A stretch of 64,000 nucleotides of DNA from Bolinopsis microptera (GCF_026151205.1 NC_087083.1:310001-374000), one strand, 5' to 3'; shown: positions 45,195 through 58,165, numbered from the stretch's first letter. The notes: generated from the sequence alone by a model not told the origin. Translations and numbers: made by a program.

Positions 45195-47184
45195 ATGTCG
45201 TCTACAGTGGTGATCAAGCAGGAGGAAACAGAGGTTGATGTAGATGTGGATACCTTGAACATCACCTCCAAGCGTACTTACGAACAGGTTTGTTTTGTTA
45301 CAGTTTAATTGCCATATTATAATACAGGTTCATTTTCATAACAAAACCAACAAAGGATTCTATGGACAAAACCAACAAAGGATTCTATGGACAAAACCAA
45401 CAAAGGATTCTATTGGACGGGTTAATTTTCATAGTGAATAACCTCTGCAACCGTTCTTACAAACAGTTCATTTCCATAAAATTTTATATCTAATAGTTTT
45501 ACAGACAACTTACTTCGAATTATTAACGACGGTCGTGGTAATAATATAATAAAAACCGATGATAAATTCAAAAATGAGTGGTATACAAATTAGATGTTGT
45601 CACTGAATATTAACATCATCACGATTAATCAAAGGAAGATTCTAATTCTAATTTAAAATTACCATAATTATTTTACAGGAGTTCGAAGCAGTTATAAACG
45701 CTTCAACCGAAATCCTGAAACAAGGAGCCGACCTTCTCTCCTCCAGTGGTCCAAGCTCAGCCACAACTGAAACCCTTAACATCACGGGGATTGAAAACGA
45801 GAATCCATCTCAAAACGCCGGAACGATCAGCTCTGACATGGACTCCGATCCACCTCCGGATGTTGATAACATCTTTTCAGCTGAGAAGCTGTTGCAGAAA
45901 TTGGGTGTCGGAGGGTTAGATAATATTGCTAAGACAGAGGAGGAGAAAAAGATACTGATTGATAAATTGATAGAGATACAGGTGATTATATTTATTTTAG
46001 ATGATTAAAGATAGTTTTGTCTGCACTTTTTCAGAATACCTATTTTTAATTCGTTACTCTTTGTCTTCTTTTCTCCTCTCTATCCATTCCTTATTCCATT
46101 CCCTTTCGTGTTTAAACCCTACCGTCCTCTATACCCACATATAATCATCCCATCTGTGTATACTGTATATACTTCTACCCGTTATAATCATCCCATCTGT
46201 GTATACTGTATATACTTCTACCCGTTATAATCATCCCATCTGTGTATACTGTATATACTTCTACCCGTTTTCCCATATTATTTTTCTTCGTCCCTTTTCT
46301 TCCTATCTGCTATTATTGTACGCCGCCGTTTTTACTAGGTGAATAGGTGCCTCAGCCAGATTTTCCATCCCTCTATCAATCTTGATCACTCTTACTATGA
46401 TAATTACCCCCTACGTCCTCTATACAACCACCATGCGGCCACCATACGGCCATCATACGGCCACCATACGGCCATGATACGGCCATGATACGGCCACTAT
46501 ACGGCCATCATACGGCCACTATACGGCCATCATACGGCCAACATATGGCCACCATACGCCTACCATACGCCTACCATACGGCCACCATACGGCCACCATA
46601 CGGCCACCATACGGCTACCATACGGCCAACATACGGTCAACATACGGCCAAAATACGGTCAACATAAGGCCAACATACGTTCACTATACTATCACCATAT
46701 TGATATAAAGGTCGTATAGGGGCCGCCTAGAGGCCGTATGAGGCGCCATATGGATAACGTACGGTGGCTGATACAAAATGGCCCATATTATCCCTATTTT
46801 GCTGTCCCTCCCTGCGTTACCTCCCTTCCCTCCATCCCCTAACTCAAACTGTCTCCAACTCCTCTCTCTTTCTGGCTCAGACTGTTTAAAGTCATAACAT
46901 TTCCCCTGTTGTCTCTTGTGAGGGTCAAAAATGTAACCTTCCTCAATGTTACATTCTCAAGCTAATCAGTTAAAGCACATGATTTCATCCTGAAGTCGAG
47001 CTTTGAGATCAGTGATCAATACACCTCAGTAGAAACTCCAAGTAGTCACCAAATTGAATTTATGAGCCGGAGAAAGATAGAGAGAGCTGAAGAGAGGGTG
47101 AGAGGTGACTCTAGGGCTGAAGGTGATTACTCAGGGACTGCTGTCTCTGACGGGTCCGCTGAAGATCGAGCGTTAGTTAGCTGA
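45195..47184 (+). CDS. Hypothetical acidic protein (3 exons)
   Basis: Exons are 45195-45287, 45679-45981 and 46996-47184. All junctions are in phase 0 and give 194 residues. The N-terminus is acidic (QEETEVDVDVDTLNITSKR). The middle has EFEAVINASTEILKQGADLL, a Ser/Thr-rich stretch, then NIFSAEKLLQKLGVGGLDNI and EEEKKILIDKLIEIQ, which look helical. The last exon has SSFEISDQYTSVETPSSHQ and an Arg/Glu-rich tail. There is no signal peptide or membrane segment. I do not recognise the family. The third exon is the least certain: its acceptor (TTTCATCCTGAAG) is weak. If intron 2 is retained, translation would stop about ten codons after 45981. An AATAAA follows at 47261. It could instead be an alternative 5' part of the SIX gene, but the frame into 48201 does not stay open. 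Confidence 0.55.
45341..45416. repeat. 25-bp tandem repeat in intron 1 of the 45-kb gene
   Basis: ACAAAACCAACAAAGGATTC plus TATGG, three units, 53 bases after the exon 1 donor. Confidence 0.85.
46139..46267. repeat. 43-bp tandem repeat, 3 units
   Basis: ATAATCATCCCATCTGTGTA then TACTGTATATACTTCTACCC, perfectly repeated, in intron 2 of the 45-kb gene. Confidence 0.9.
46432..46690. repeat. 11-bp tandem repeat (CATACGGCCAC)
   Basis: About 22 units of CATACGGCCAC with variants, in intron 2 of the 45-kb gene. It creates a spurious 60-codon His/Thr/Arg frame. Confidence 0.9.
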
Positions 47185-47260
47185 AGAATGTGAAGGAATG
47201 TGTGTTAATTGGTGTTAATTGGCAATAAGTCTCTTGTGCGTGGTAATGCTAAATAATAAT

Positions 47261-47266
47261 AATAAA
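47261..47266 (+). terminator. Poly(A) signal AATAAA
   Basis: 77 bases after the stop at 47184, within an AATAAT-rich run. Supports the three-exon model of the 45-kb gene. Confidence 0.5.
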
Positions 47267-48200
47267 CGATCGATTACTGTGAATCTGAATTATCCAGTTA
47301 TAAGGGTGACTTTGTGCTGCGACTGCTTATTCTCCGACACTTCTATTTCAACTGTTGAAAACAGAGCTAACAGATAACAAAAAACTTCAACCAGTGATAA
47401 AAAACAGGAAAGATAATTAAATGAGCCCCTGAGAATTATACAGCCCCTTCTCTGCCTCCCTCTCTCACTCTCCCAGGGAGCCCTGCAAATTACACAGAGA
47501 ATTATCCTCGCAGTCACGTGACCCAAAGTGTTATCGTGTAAATTTATGTTTTGCGGAGTAAATAACACCACAATAGCCACATCAGCCTGGGCCCTGGGCC
47601 AAGGACTTTAACACGACACACAGCGACGAGACGGTGTGTTAACGAAAATAGTCGTGGGAGGTTGACGAGAGAGAAAGAAAGGTTGATGAGAAGATAGGAT
47701 GAGAGGTCTGGCCGTGGATTGAGAGTGAGAAATGCAGGGGACCCCGGGCTCCGGGTCTTACCCCCATCTACTCATCGCTCTTATCAGTTCTACTAATTGA
47801 ATCATTACCAAAACCCGCACCCCGTGACTCTGTATAAGCCGTGCTAACCCAGTCTTCGGTGCACGTGAGTTACCATGGACACCACGTGATACACACATGA
47901 CGCGGCTTCTGCCGGGCTGGAGAGAGGTCCGTGGAGGAGGCGGGAAACCCTCGTGGAAGAGGCGCTCGGCGATGACAAGACCTTCGCTGAGAGCTGGAGA
48001 GCAGTTATTTGATACACCCAGCCGTGTACTTGTTGTAACCGTAGTAGCTTTCGCTCTTCCTGGCGCTGAAATAGTAAACCCTAAATCTCAGTGTATTGGG
48101 TGTCAGCTATACTGCGTAACATAAGCATAGTGTTTGAGCACCTATCGTATTACTACTACTATATCAAGTGACACAGCAGAGAGCGGCCCGTAGCAGCTGA
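47267..48200. other. Upstream region of the SIX gene
   Basis: GC-richer than average from about 47450. It contains GTCACGTGAC near 47515, GCACGTGAG near 47862 and CACGTGATAC near 47882. Core promoter and 5' UTR of the SIX gene probably lie here, but no TATA box or start site can be fixed. Confidence 0.35.
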
Positions 48201-51200
48201 ATGTCAAGATCCCCTATTCACACTAGATCGCGTTACCACAGTTACCAACACGCCATACCGCCGCCACCGACGACGACATCCGCCGCCGCCGACGACCCCC
48301 TGAGATCACCGACACCAGAGCCAGACCAGCATTGGTCTGATCACCACCATTCGTCTTCGTCGCCGGTGGATCAGCGGGGTGGTGGGGGACAGCAGATCTA
48401 TGATACGCCGTATGTGGGCGAGCATCTCAAGTTTACCGCGGGACAGGTACGGTGATGATCCTGGTGATTTGTACTAGGTGATCCTAATGATTTGTTATAC
48501 TACTACTAGGAGATCCTGGTGATTTGTACTAGGTGATCCTGGTGATTTGTAGGTGATCCTGGTGATTTTTACTAGGTGATCCTTGTAATTTGTAGACGAT
48601 CCTGGTGATTTGTAGGTGATCCTTGTAATTTGTAGACGATTTTAAAGTGATCTTGGTGATTTGTAGGTGATCCTTGTAATTTGTAGACGATTTTAAAGTG
48701 ATCTTGGTGATTTGTAGGTGATCCTTGTAATTTGTAGACGATCCTGGTGATTTGTAGGTGATCCTTGTAATTTGTAGACGATTTTAAAGTGATCTTGGTG
48801 ATTTGTAGGTGATCCTGGTGATTGAAATGAAATCCTAATTATTAACGGCGAATCTTGTTACCCTGGTGATATAACACCAGTGATTTGCCCGGTGATATTG
48901 TTGTTTGATACGGAATTATCACACGGTGATAATTTTAGTGGCTCACCACCACAGTATAACGGTGATTTACAAGGGATCACCGTAAAACGGTGATTTACAG
49001 GACGTGTTCCCCAACATTCAATCACTGATCTGCCATCTCGGGTTACAACGTACACTTTTGCAATCAATATCTGTCGTGTGATTCTAATTATCGTGCTGAG
49101 ATTGTGTACTCGTCAATTTCTATTGATCAAATATTGATGATGTGATTTCCTCATCCCTTTGATGAGTAGACACTCGCTGAATCATTGTCAGTTGATCAAG
49201 TTTAAACGCTCATTTTAACCGTTGAAAAAGTTCAAAATAAATCAGCATATAAACCTAAACATACTAAGTTTTTAGTAAAACCTACAGACAGGTTTCCAGT
49301 TATAAATCTAAAGATAGGATTCCATTTCCAACAACCTCTAGATTATAATAGTAGTCCCATTACCTTCGTATTGCTGTACAACTACTACACATCTTCTAGA
49401 TATGCCCTGTAAAACCTATTATTCTGCGAAACCCTGACACGACTTGTATCACGTTGCTCCATTACTGTACATGATGTAAGCAATCAGGTTCAAAATAAAC
49501 TATCAGAAACCTGAAAATAGGTTTCAGAATTAGTGTAACCTATAAATAGGTTAAATCAATAGGTATGCTTCCTGTGAAACACGTCTAGTCTCACATTGCT
49601 CCATCGCTGTACGGGATGTAAGACACATTGCAGGTGTGTATACCAGACTAATATCACTGAGAACATTGTACAGAAGTTATAGCAAGTGTCGACAACTCCG
49701 CACATACACAGTACTACGTGTACATTAAACGGTTCCTGTGACAAACTGACAAATATTGTAGTACTATAACAGGCGGAGGATAGTTCAGAGAAAATGGGCA
49801 CTTCTGGTAGATAAAATGCGCACTTCTGGTAGATAAAATGCGCACTTCTGGTAGAGAAAATGCGCACTTCTGGTAGAGAAAATGCGCACTTCTGGTAGAG
49901 AAAATGCGCACTTCTGGTAGATCTATACGGTGGGGTGGATTGTAAGGGAAATATTAAAGGACCAGTTAACTGAAAAAAAAGTTATCCTCATATTTTGACA
50001 GATTGTGACAAATAGCAAACTAAGCAACGAGTCGAAATTCCTAAATCTCTAACTGCTCTCTAACGCGTGTAAATAGCGTTTGTATTATTTTGGCGATGAC
50101 GTCATAAAGTCCCTCCCGCGCGCAGAAGAGCTCGTGAGAATGTATTTTACAGGTAGAAAATGGACATAATACAATCTTTTCCCCCAAATAACTCGAAAAG
50201 TAAGTAATTTAGGGTACATGTTGCTTCATAAGTTGTATATAAACATGGCCATTCTGCACAATTTGCACACATTCAAAAACCCCTAGGGCCTTCATAGCCC
50301 AAGTTACCAGATACCCATAGTTTTGTATGATTTCTGGAACCGAAAATCAGTTTTTCGCCTATAACTGAAAAAGTAAGCACTTTAAGGCATATGTTTGTTC
50401 GTAAGTCATATATTAATATGCTAATTGCGGTTCTTTTGCACCCTGTCTAAAGACTCTATCACGATCCTATCGAAAATGGGCTTAGCACCACGCCCAAAAT
50501 GGTTTTTGGCGAATTTCTCGAAAAGTAAGGATTTTAGGCCATGTGTTGCTCAATAACTCCTATATAAACATGCAAATGCGGCTTCGTTTAAGCCTATTTT
50601 GAAGCCTCTACGACCTTCAGAAGCAAGGGGTCGGTTACGTTATTGGGTCAATATGGGCGTGGCCCTCCTGGGTTTTTTCCACGGTCAAAAAAATGTCTCC
50701 AAACGAAAATCGTTTATTCATACCTTCAGGAAGGTCTGTGCAAAGTTTCGTGAGTATTTGAACATTTGCAGGTTCATTTCCATAAATGTCCATAAATGAC
50801 TGGAGTACACAACTTAAGAGTTAACTTTAGAGAAACTCATAAGTCATTTATCTCAAATTAAGCTGTTAGTGTCCATGATCAACCTGTGGCGACAATGTTT
50901 TACGTGAAATGTAAAAATCAGGAGTAATATTAAAAGTGTATTTTTAGATTAAAGTGCTAGCTCATAGTTTTAGAATTGTATAGATTATAACGTTGGTCGT
51001 TTAGCCATCTAACAATCGATCGTGCCGTAATATATGGCCAGAGAATAATAGGGTCTTGGAAATTCTATAATTGTTCAGTGGGTCGATTGACTGAACACGT
51101 TTGCACTTGGTATTTAAACTTACCAGTAGTTTATTTATGTTATGTACCGATGATAATGCAATTAGGATAACAACTAGGTAAGCCGTAAGTCTAATTCAAA

Positions 51201-54200
51201 ACACACTGCACACCGTACACTCCGAACAGTATCACTGTTTGGTAGACCCGAGACCGGGTATTTTGGCGGGAATTCTGTTCCCACGGCACTGTTCTGATAG
51301 AAGCTACTTCTACTAATGGTCCCAGAGGAACGGCCGTAAAGTAGCCAGACTTCTTGTCTCCTGTACTGGCTGACACATGCGGATTAAAGTTTTAAATTTC
51401 GCTATATGCTATAAATATAATTGCTCTCGGAATTGAACAAACTCCTACTTATCTAGATCCTTTCTAAATTCGTTAGAGTTTCATGGACAAAAATAATCGG
51501 TACAGTCTCCCTAGCTGCTTGTGTAATTAAGCAATGAAAGCAATCCAAAATTATCACATATGACATAAGTTGTAATAGCAGAAACTTTCTAACCGTACAT
51601 TCACCCGCCACTGTTCAAGAACCTATATCACTGTTTAAAATCATGACGTGAGCACTGTACATCCAATCAGCTATTCCTTTAGTTAGAATTATAGCCAAAA
51701 CTATAAGGATTTTGGAGAACTAGGGTAATAGTCATAATTCTAAAATTTGAGTGAGTTACATGTGTTTTATTGACGATGATAAACATTTGTAATGTAAATT
51801 ACGCTATGCAAGCGCGCACTGAGGGACTTTATGACGTCACGAGGCCACAGCTTATTATTGCAATAACACGCGTTACACGTACGATAGAGAGTTGGTTCTT
51901 TCGGCGATACGATTCTTTACCAGTTTGTCACAGCTGATTTAAATCTTAGCCAAATTGGAGACTACAAATTTTTCAGTTAACTGGTCCTTTAATAGTATTT
52001 TCTCAGTGTTTGACACTTTTAAGTTGAAATTAATTTCTGGATGGACAACCTAAAGATTAAGTTCTTCACTCTACAGGCCATTCAATGCCAAATCGTAAAA
52101 ATACCATGCATGGTGTTGATTTGTACTGATTATGCCGAAATCAAGAATTATCTCATTTGATTACTTTAAGAATTTAAAAATGTGTGAATCAGTGAAAAAA
52201 ACACGCCTTAGTTAACGTATATTTCACATCAAAATACGTAATAAAGTACGTTAAATACGTATAATTATAATTAAAATGTACTTCTGACAGGTGGCGTGTG
52301 TATGCGAGGCACTGCAGCAAAGCGGCAACATAAAGCGGCTAGCAGCCTTCCTTTGGACCCTGCCCTGTCATGATAATAGTCTGATGAACAACGAGAGTGT
52401 TCTGAAGGCAAGGGCGGAGGTGTGCTTTAACGAGGGAAACTACGCTGAAGTTTACAGGATATTATCTGTGAGTAACCTGGGGAAGAGGGATTGATGGGGT
52501 GAGGGAGAGAGAGGGGGGGGGGGCATCTTGAGAAGGGGGAGGGGGCATCTTGAGAAGGGGGAGGGGGAGGGGGCATCTTGAGAAGAGGGAGAGATTGAGA
52601 GAGGGGGGGGGGGGGCATCTTGAGAAGGGGGAGGGGGAGGGGGCATCTTGAGAAGAGGGAGAGATTGAGAGAGGGGGGGGGCATCTTGAGAAGGGGGAGG
52701 GGGGAGAAGGGGGCATGTTGAGAAAGAGGAGGGATAGAGGGGGGCATCTTGAGAAAGGGGAGAGATAGAGAGGGGGCATCTTGAGGAGGGGGAGGGGGAG
52801 AGAAGGGGGGGGGGCATCTTGAGAAGGGAGAGGAAGGATTGGGAGAGGGGATGGGCATTTCATTCACGACTTTATAATATGTAATTCGGGCAAAGGTTTT
52901 GGGTTTGGGTTGAACGTGGTGTGACGAACAGGGACAAAAGGAAATCGCGGCATGTGCGGGATCGCGATTTTCCCATTCTTTGCGACACATTTTATGTGTC
53001 GTCTGTTTGGCTTGTCGCGGTATCGCGATTTTTGGGCAAAATAATCGCGATTTTCTTTCGTCCCTGGTGACGAAACGTCGAGGTGTGAAAATATGTCCAC
53101 CCGTTATCTGGTATTGAAGTAACGATAAAAAACGTTTGTTTTCACTCGTTAATTTAGTGGTTACTCCAACGAAAGTGTGACCTTAAGATATGGAATCTGA
53201 ATACTGGTGGGGAGCTGATGAACTATATTATTTGACACCGAGCAATGATTCTGGGTGTTGATTGTCAATGCTCATAGCTGATTGGTTAATCGCTGTCACG
53301 TGCCAGAGAAAATATGATTTACCTCTCCACCAGTGTCCGGATGAATTAGAAACCTTATTAATTGGCGGCCGATTTATCTCATTCATTAGAAAGAATTGAG
53401 TAATCATGAAGTTCTCACATAATACAAAACATATGGCTGGGCAATGTCCAGTGGGCATGACTAAACGTGTGTTAGCAGTGCCCAGTGTGTTAACCTTGTG
53501 TTAACCGTGTGTTAACCGTGTGTTAACCGTGTGTTAACCGTGTGTTAACCTTGTGTTAACCTTGTGTTAACCTTGTGTTAACCTTGTGTTAACCGTGCGT
53601 TAACTCGTGTGTTAACCGTGTGTTAGCAGCGTGTTAACCGTGTGTCACTTCTCAATGTCTGTCAACAGTGTAATAAGTATCAGTCCCCCCTGTACCACTT
53701 GTAGTTGTCAATCAGGGAGACGCACAATAAAGTACAATCTAAATACAATTTGCCTCACAGAAAATGTACAAGTACGCTAAAGGGGGAGCGGTTTTGCACA
53801 TTTATAAGAACTTTGTTTAAAAGGAAACCCAACAATTTATACTGGATAAACCAAATCGTTATCACTTATCGTTATCACTTATCAGATGCATGTTTATCGG
53901 CAGGCTTTAACAGGGTTCATCTGGTTACCGTAACAGCATAACGTAAATTTTGTGAGTGACCTGCTATGGTATTTAATTTAATTGGTAATCAATTTTCACC
54001 AATTTTAAAGTTTTTCTACCACAAAGACCCCTCCCCAGTACAATATACTGCGAGCTGTGTGTTCGTTATCAGTATAAAGTATACCAGCTGGCTGGCAAGC
54101 TGCTGAAGAGTGAAATGTCGGGCAGCTGGTATTTGCGGTTTTAGTTTCACCTGTACTTATAAAAAGGTGTGTTATCTGTGTGTTATCAGGTGGTTATTAT

Positions 54201-57200
54201 AACATTAGGGTTTGTAAAGCTTGTTTATATTTTTAAAGTATGTTGGGTAGATGGGTGTAATTACTCTGTTTCATTTCATTTTATCTCAGTTCATTCCACT
54301 TTCAATTCACTGCGAACACTTGTACATTGTTTCATAGAATGATAAGACAAAGTCTAGATTTTAATTCGATTAAAATGTAGTTGAGAGAGTAAAAGATATT
54401 TTATACGGTCACGTTATAAGCCTTGCTTAGCAGACTTCATTCATGAATTATCATTATTACATTCCTACCTGCTGGTGCTCGGGGGTAGTGCTTATTGGAA
54501 GCTATCTCATTTCAGTAGGTAGAATCATGATTCTATAACCCACTTCTAGACTTAATTCTGGTATAAAGCATAAACTTATCTAAGATAAACTAATCTAACC
54601 ATTTCCTCGTTTCAGAGTCGGAATTACTCACCAAACTCTCACGCGAAGCTGCAACAAATCTGGCTCAAATCTCACTACATTGAAGGTATAAACTATCAGA
54701 AGATGTGTTTTGTTTCAGTGGCATCACCAGGCACGTGACCGTCACGTGTCTGGTAGTCCACCTCATCATAGTCTGAAGGAATCGCACGCCCTTCTCCTCA
54801 AATGATATGTGATGATTTATTGGTGTTTAGCCCACTGAAAAAACTATTCTGCTCTAAAATTGTACATGAAAAAAGGTTGACGAACCCAAAGTTGATGTTG
54901 AGTAGCAAAGTACATTTTTCAACGTTTCAAATCTGAGAAAAGACTAACTTTAACTTTAAGTATATGAATCGTGGTGAGATGGTCTTTTCCCGTTATTGTA
55001 CGCTTTATACCTCACCGCTGTGAGCAATAAGCATCATAGGGTACCAGAGTCGGCAAAATGGAACACTTTCGACCAGTGATAAAAAAGTTCTTAAAATTGA
55101 TTGGGTTTGACTAGTAAGAAAAATAGGGCAAGTTAAGGTTGGAGTAAGGGCCAGTCGTTCTTTCTAAGTTACGACTTTCCGGAACACAGTTCCTTCCTTT
55201 TTGTCTTTTCTAAAAAATTATCTTTTTCAACTAACGAACGTTTCAGCGGAGAAAGCGCGAGGGAGACCCCTGGGGGCTGTAGATAAGTACAGGATAAGGA
55301 GGAAATATCCTTTACCTGCTACTATCTGGGATGGGGAGGAGACTTCCTACTGCTTCAAGGAGAAGAGCCGCAACAGACTTAGGTATGTGTTTATACTCAG
55401 GCTGGGGGGCTGAGGGGGCCGGGGGGGGGGGAAGGCTTCCTTATCTGATGCGGCAATAAAAAGGCTAGTGAAACTAGTGAAATGCTCTTAAATTTTACTT
55501 TTCTGAATTTTCAACCTGTCTCCCTCAGGGACTGGTACGCACAGAACAAGTACCCGAGCCCCCACGATAAGCGACAACTAGCAGAGTCTACAGGTCTGAC
55601 CCTAACACAGGTCTCGAATTGGTTTAAGAATCGGAGACAAAGAGACAGAGCCGCTGAGACTAAATCAAAACGGTACGTAACTGTACCTTAACGGGACTTT
55701 ATTTGAATGCTGGAGGCCATAGCGTTCATTTGATTGTCCATTTAAATGAAGTCTGTTCGTTTACGGTCCGTCCAAGTCAAAGTTCGTTAAAAATGTTTCC
55801 CAAAAGTATTTCAAACACAAAGTATTTCAAACACAAAGTATTTCAAACACAGAGTATTTCAAACACAAAGTATTTCAAACACAAAGTATTTCAAACACAA
55901 GGAATTATCTTTAGCTATATTCGCAGTGGAGGAGAGAAGGACACAGAGAACGAAGGAAGCAGCTGTGGGTCCGGAGATGAGGAAGAGGCGAAGGAGATGG
56001 TGATGAAGACAGAACCAGATCAGTATATCATGCAGCAGCAACATCCCTCCGACAACAGACACCAGATCAACTTGGTGGGTCATTACACTAAGGCTTGGGT
56101 TTTTCTGTTTTAGTTTCTCAGTTGTTCACTTTCTTCTGTGTGATACGTCAGACATTTTGGGGTGCGATGGTGAAATGTAATTTATTGTTACGTTGAAATA
56201 TTTTGAAATATTTTCATTGCACTGTTCACTTTTATCATTTGCTCATATCAATCACAGCCAGCCGCGCTGACATGGTCAACCACCTTCCTTGTATTTTTGG
56301 TTAATCATATGAGCAGGATATAAAAACCTCATTTAATTATTAATTCAGGTTCAGCCCCATCTGTTGATGACACATCCTCCTTACCTGGGGATGAACTTGT
56401 TGAATCAGCTCCAACCTCCCTTTCTCCCGGACACTAGAGGATCTAATATGAGACACACTTACCCTTCCCAACCTAGCTATAGAAAGGTACGGTTACTAAG
56501 TAACCGTTACTAAGTAACCGTTACTAAGTAACCGTTACTAAGTAACCGTTACTAAGTAACCGTTACTAAGTAACCGTTACTAAGTAACCGTTACTAAGTA
56601 AGATTTATGGAGATTTATATAAATTTTAGTTGTAAAGAGTAGAAGCAGTATTCACTATTTACAGCTGCAGCATGTACTGATTACTAACACTATTCTGCTA
56701 TTTATAAATTATGTTTATCCTTCCTCAGATGATGTTTGAAACGCCCAGTGATCTCCACCGACCTGACCTCTACTTCCAAAACTTAGATCTAACACGCGGC
56801 ATGGACGACCTAGCCGAGCTAGCAACACGTGACGTCACCATGACATCGTCACGTGAGCCTCACATAACATCACGTGAGGTTACCATGACAGCACCGAGAG
56901 ACGCACCAATGGCCTCATTGGAGTCTCCCGGAGTGCAGGAGGTGGGGGACCAGATCAGTTCTCCTCAGAATGTTCTGGATCTTGATAGAGTACAGCAGCA
57001 GCAGTGAGCGAATATTTTGCTCTTTGTTTCCATTTGCTAAGAAAAAAAATTGCATTTTTTTGTGCATCGACTTTATCTTAATTCTATAAGGCAGTAATTT
57101 ATTCAAAAACCATATATGCACTAAGTACTTGCTTAGTCTTTCCAATTGCGTACTAGAATATGACGATCCTAGATCCAATAAAACATTTATTAACCTTTTA

Positions 57201-57843
57201 ATTCTCCAGGTCAAGTTTGTCGGAGTTACTGTTAGAACCGCAGTCTCCAAGCCGAAGAGAAGAGAGAAAGACCTCTGATCAAGTGGACCAATCAGAAGAA
57301 GAGAAGAGGTCACGTGTTCGCCAGCAAATAAGAAGTCCTGATCAAGAATCAGGTATAAAAACATTAGATATATGTTATATAGTGTGGTAGGCAAATAGTG
57401 GACAAGGCTAAATCTCCGAACGAATATTATTTGTGATTGGCCTAAATTCCAGAGGAACTTGATCAACCATTGCACGACAATTATTACAACTAAATTCCGA
57501 TCTCTGAACTGCACTTTACAGGAACTTCACCGCGATCAGAGCCAGTGTCACCCCGCAATGTAGCGGAAGAAGATGAGGAACCAAACCACTTCGACGATGA
57601 CAAGGACTTAGATAACGACTCATTACAGGTAATACTGTCTGCAGCTGTTGTTTTAATTAATGCTAACCTGGCGTTTATCCAAGTTGAAAACAAATGCCCT
57701 TATATATGTTAATAAAAATATTTCCTTGTGTTTCAATAACTCCTGCATTTCAGGAAGCTAAGCGACTAAAGCTCGACTCAGTTATCGCATGTTCAGATTC
57801 CCAACAGATCCACTCGATAAAACAGAGTATCGAAGGACATTGA
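48201..57843 (+). CDS. six1/2: SIX-family homeobox transcription factor (SIX1/2-like), 11 coding exons
   Basis: Exons: 48201-48446, 52291-52467, 54616-54685, 55247-55382, 55529-55672, 55927-56074, 56349-56486, 56729-57003, 57210-57352, 57522-57628 and 57754-57843. All are GT-AG with agreeing phases (557 residues). The N-terminal 75 residues are Pro/Ser/His-rich. The SIX domain (about 78-188) opens with [17 protein letters not shown] and includes [20 protein letters not shown]. The homeodomain (about 190-252) has [21 protein letters not shown] and the recognition helix [25 protein letters not shown] is the SIX1/2 form, while VDKYRIRRK and [10 protein letters not shown] are more SIX4/5-like, so the subfamily is not settled. 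SIX1/2 proteins are about 280 residues, so the 300-residue Glu/Ser/Pro-rich C-terminus is long. SIX factors act with EYA and DAC in the nucleus, in eye, muscle and sensory development. Intron 1 (3.8 kb) carries a 2-kb transposon-like element. Introns 1, 2, 5 and 7 carry minisatellites close to splice sites. Confidence 0.93.
48450..48830. repeat. Tandem GGTGATCCTTGTAATTTGTA-type repeat at SIX exon 1 donor
   Basis: Units of GGTGATCCTGGTGATTTGTA and AGACGATTTTAAAGTGATCT begin three bases after the donor at 48447 and continue for about 380 bp. Confidence 0.85.
49785..49922. repeat. 22-bp tandem repeat (GCGCACTTCTGGTAGAGAAA)
   Basis: Six units in SIX intron 1, ending about 35 bp before the TTAA-flanked element. 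Confidence 0.9.
49958..51988. mobile_element. 2-kb DNA-transposon-like element with TTAA flanks, in SIX intron 1
   Basis: The ends are AGGACCAGTTAACTGAAAAA and its exact reverse complement, flanked on both sides by TTAA (49954-49957 and 51989-51992). A second inverted block, TGACGTCATAAAGTCCCTC, lies at 50097-50115 and 51821-51839. TTAA duplication is the target choice of piggyBac-type elements, though the terminal bases differ from typical piggyBac ends. The interior has no frame longer than 66 codons, so it is non-autonomous. Inside, 50185-50600 contains three diverged units about 160 bp apart around CTCGAAAAGTAAG...ATATAAACATG. Confidence 0.75.
52500..52850. repeat. Purine-rich minisatellite (GGGGGCATCTTGAGAAG)
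   Basis: About a dozen variable units starting some 30 bases after the exon 2 donor of the SIX gene. The opposite strand gives long Pro/Ser-rich frames that are artefacts. Confidence 0.9.
53468..53645. repeat. 10-bp tandem repeat (GTGTTAACCGT)
   Basis: About 16 units of GTGTTAACCGT or GTGTTAACCTT in SIX intron 2. Confidence 0.9.
55800..55903. repeat. 16-bp tandem repeat (AAAGTATTTCAAACAC)
   Basis: Six units ending about 24 bases before the exon 6 acceptor of the SIX gene. Confidence 0.9.
56487..56602. repeat. 14-bp tandem repeat (GTTACTAAGTAACC) at SIX exon 7 donor
   Basis: Eight units begin four bases into intron 7. Each unit is a near-palindrome (GGTTACT-A-AGTAACC), so the array could fold as repeated hairpins. 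Confidence 0.9.
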
Positions 57844-58053
57844 CAATCTTCTCTAACACTCAAAGTTCCTTTCAAATCATTTTAAGAGAGCTTGTTGATA
57901 CACGTTTGTTTTGTTGAAGTTGTGAATGAATCAAAAGACCGACTGATGGTGATGATGTTATTTTCAATACATCACTAAGTTATTTGCATACACATTCAAT
58001 TATAGAACTGTTAATACAGATTTCTCACACTCAGTTTATCTGACTTATACATT

Positions 58054-58165
58054 AGGGTGGGCCATAATGACCTGTACGTCGTCCAAACAACTGCTTCTCT
58101 TATAATTTTGCCAGATTATCTACCTTGCAAGTAATCGTTACGTTAACATGATTCTGGTCCACCCT
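58054..58165. mobile_element. Small MITE-like element
   Basis: AGGGTGGGCCATAAT at the left and ATTCTGGTCCACCCT at the right are inverted, 13 of 15 matching. The end resembles the transposon copies at 34680 and 35778. No coding capacity. Confidence 0.55.

Noticed and set aside
47897-48124. 75-codon plus-strand frame before the SIX gene
   Set aside because: No splice path joins it in frame to the SIX start, and the GC-rich sequence is better explained as promoter or 5' UTR.
52427-52990. Pro/Ser-rich minus-strand frames up to 187 codons
   Set aside because: All come from the purine-rich minisatellite in SIX intron 2. Three overlapping frames are open at once, as expected of a repeat.
56915-57514. 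Minus-strand 199-codon frame across SIX exons 8 and 9
   Set aside because: It crosses two well-supported plus-strand exons and their intron. No family resemblance and hydrophobic low-complexity composition.
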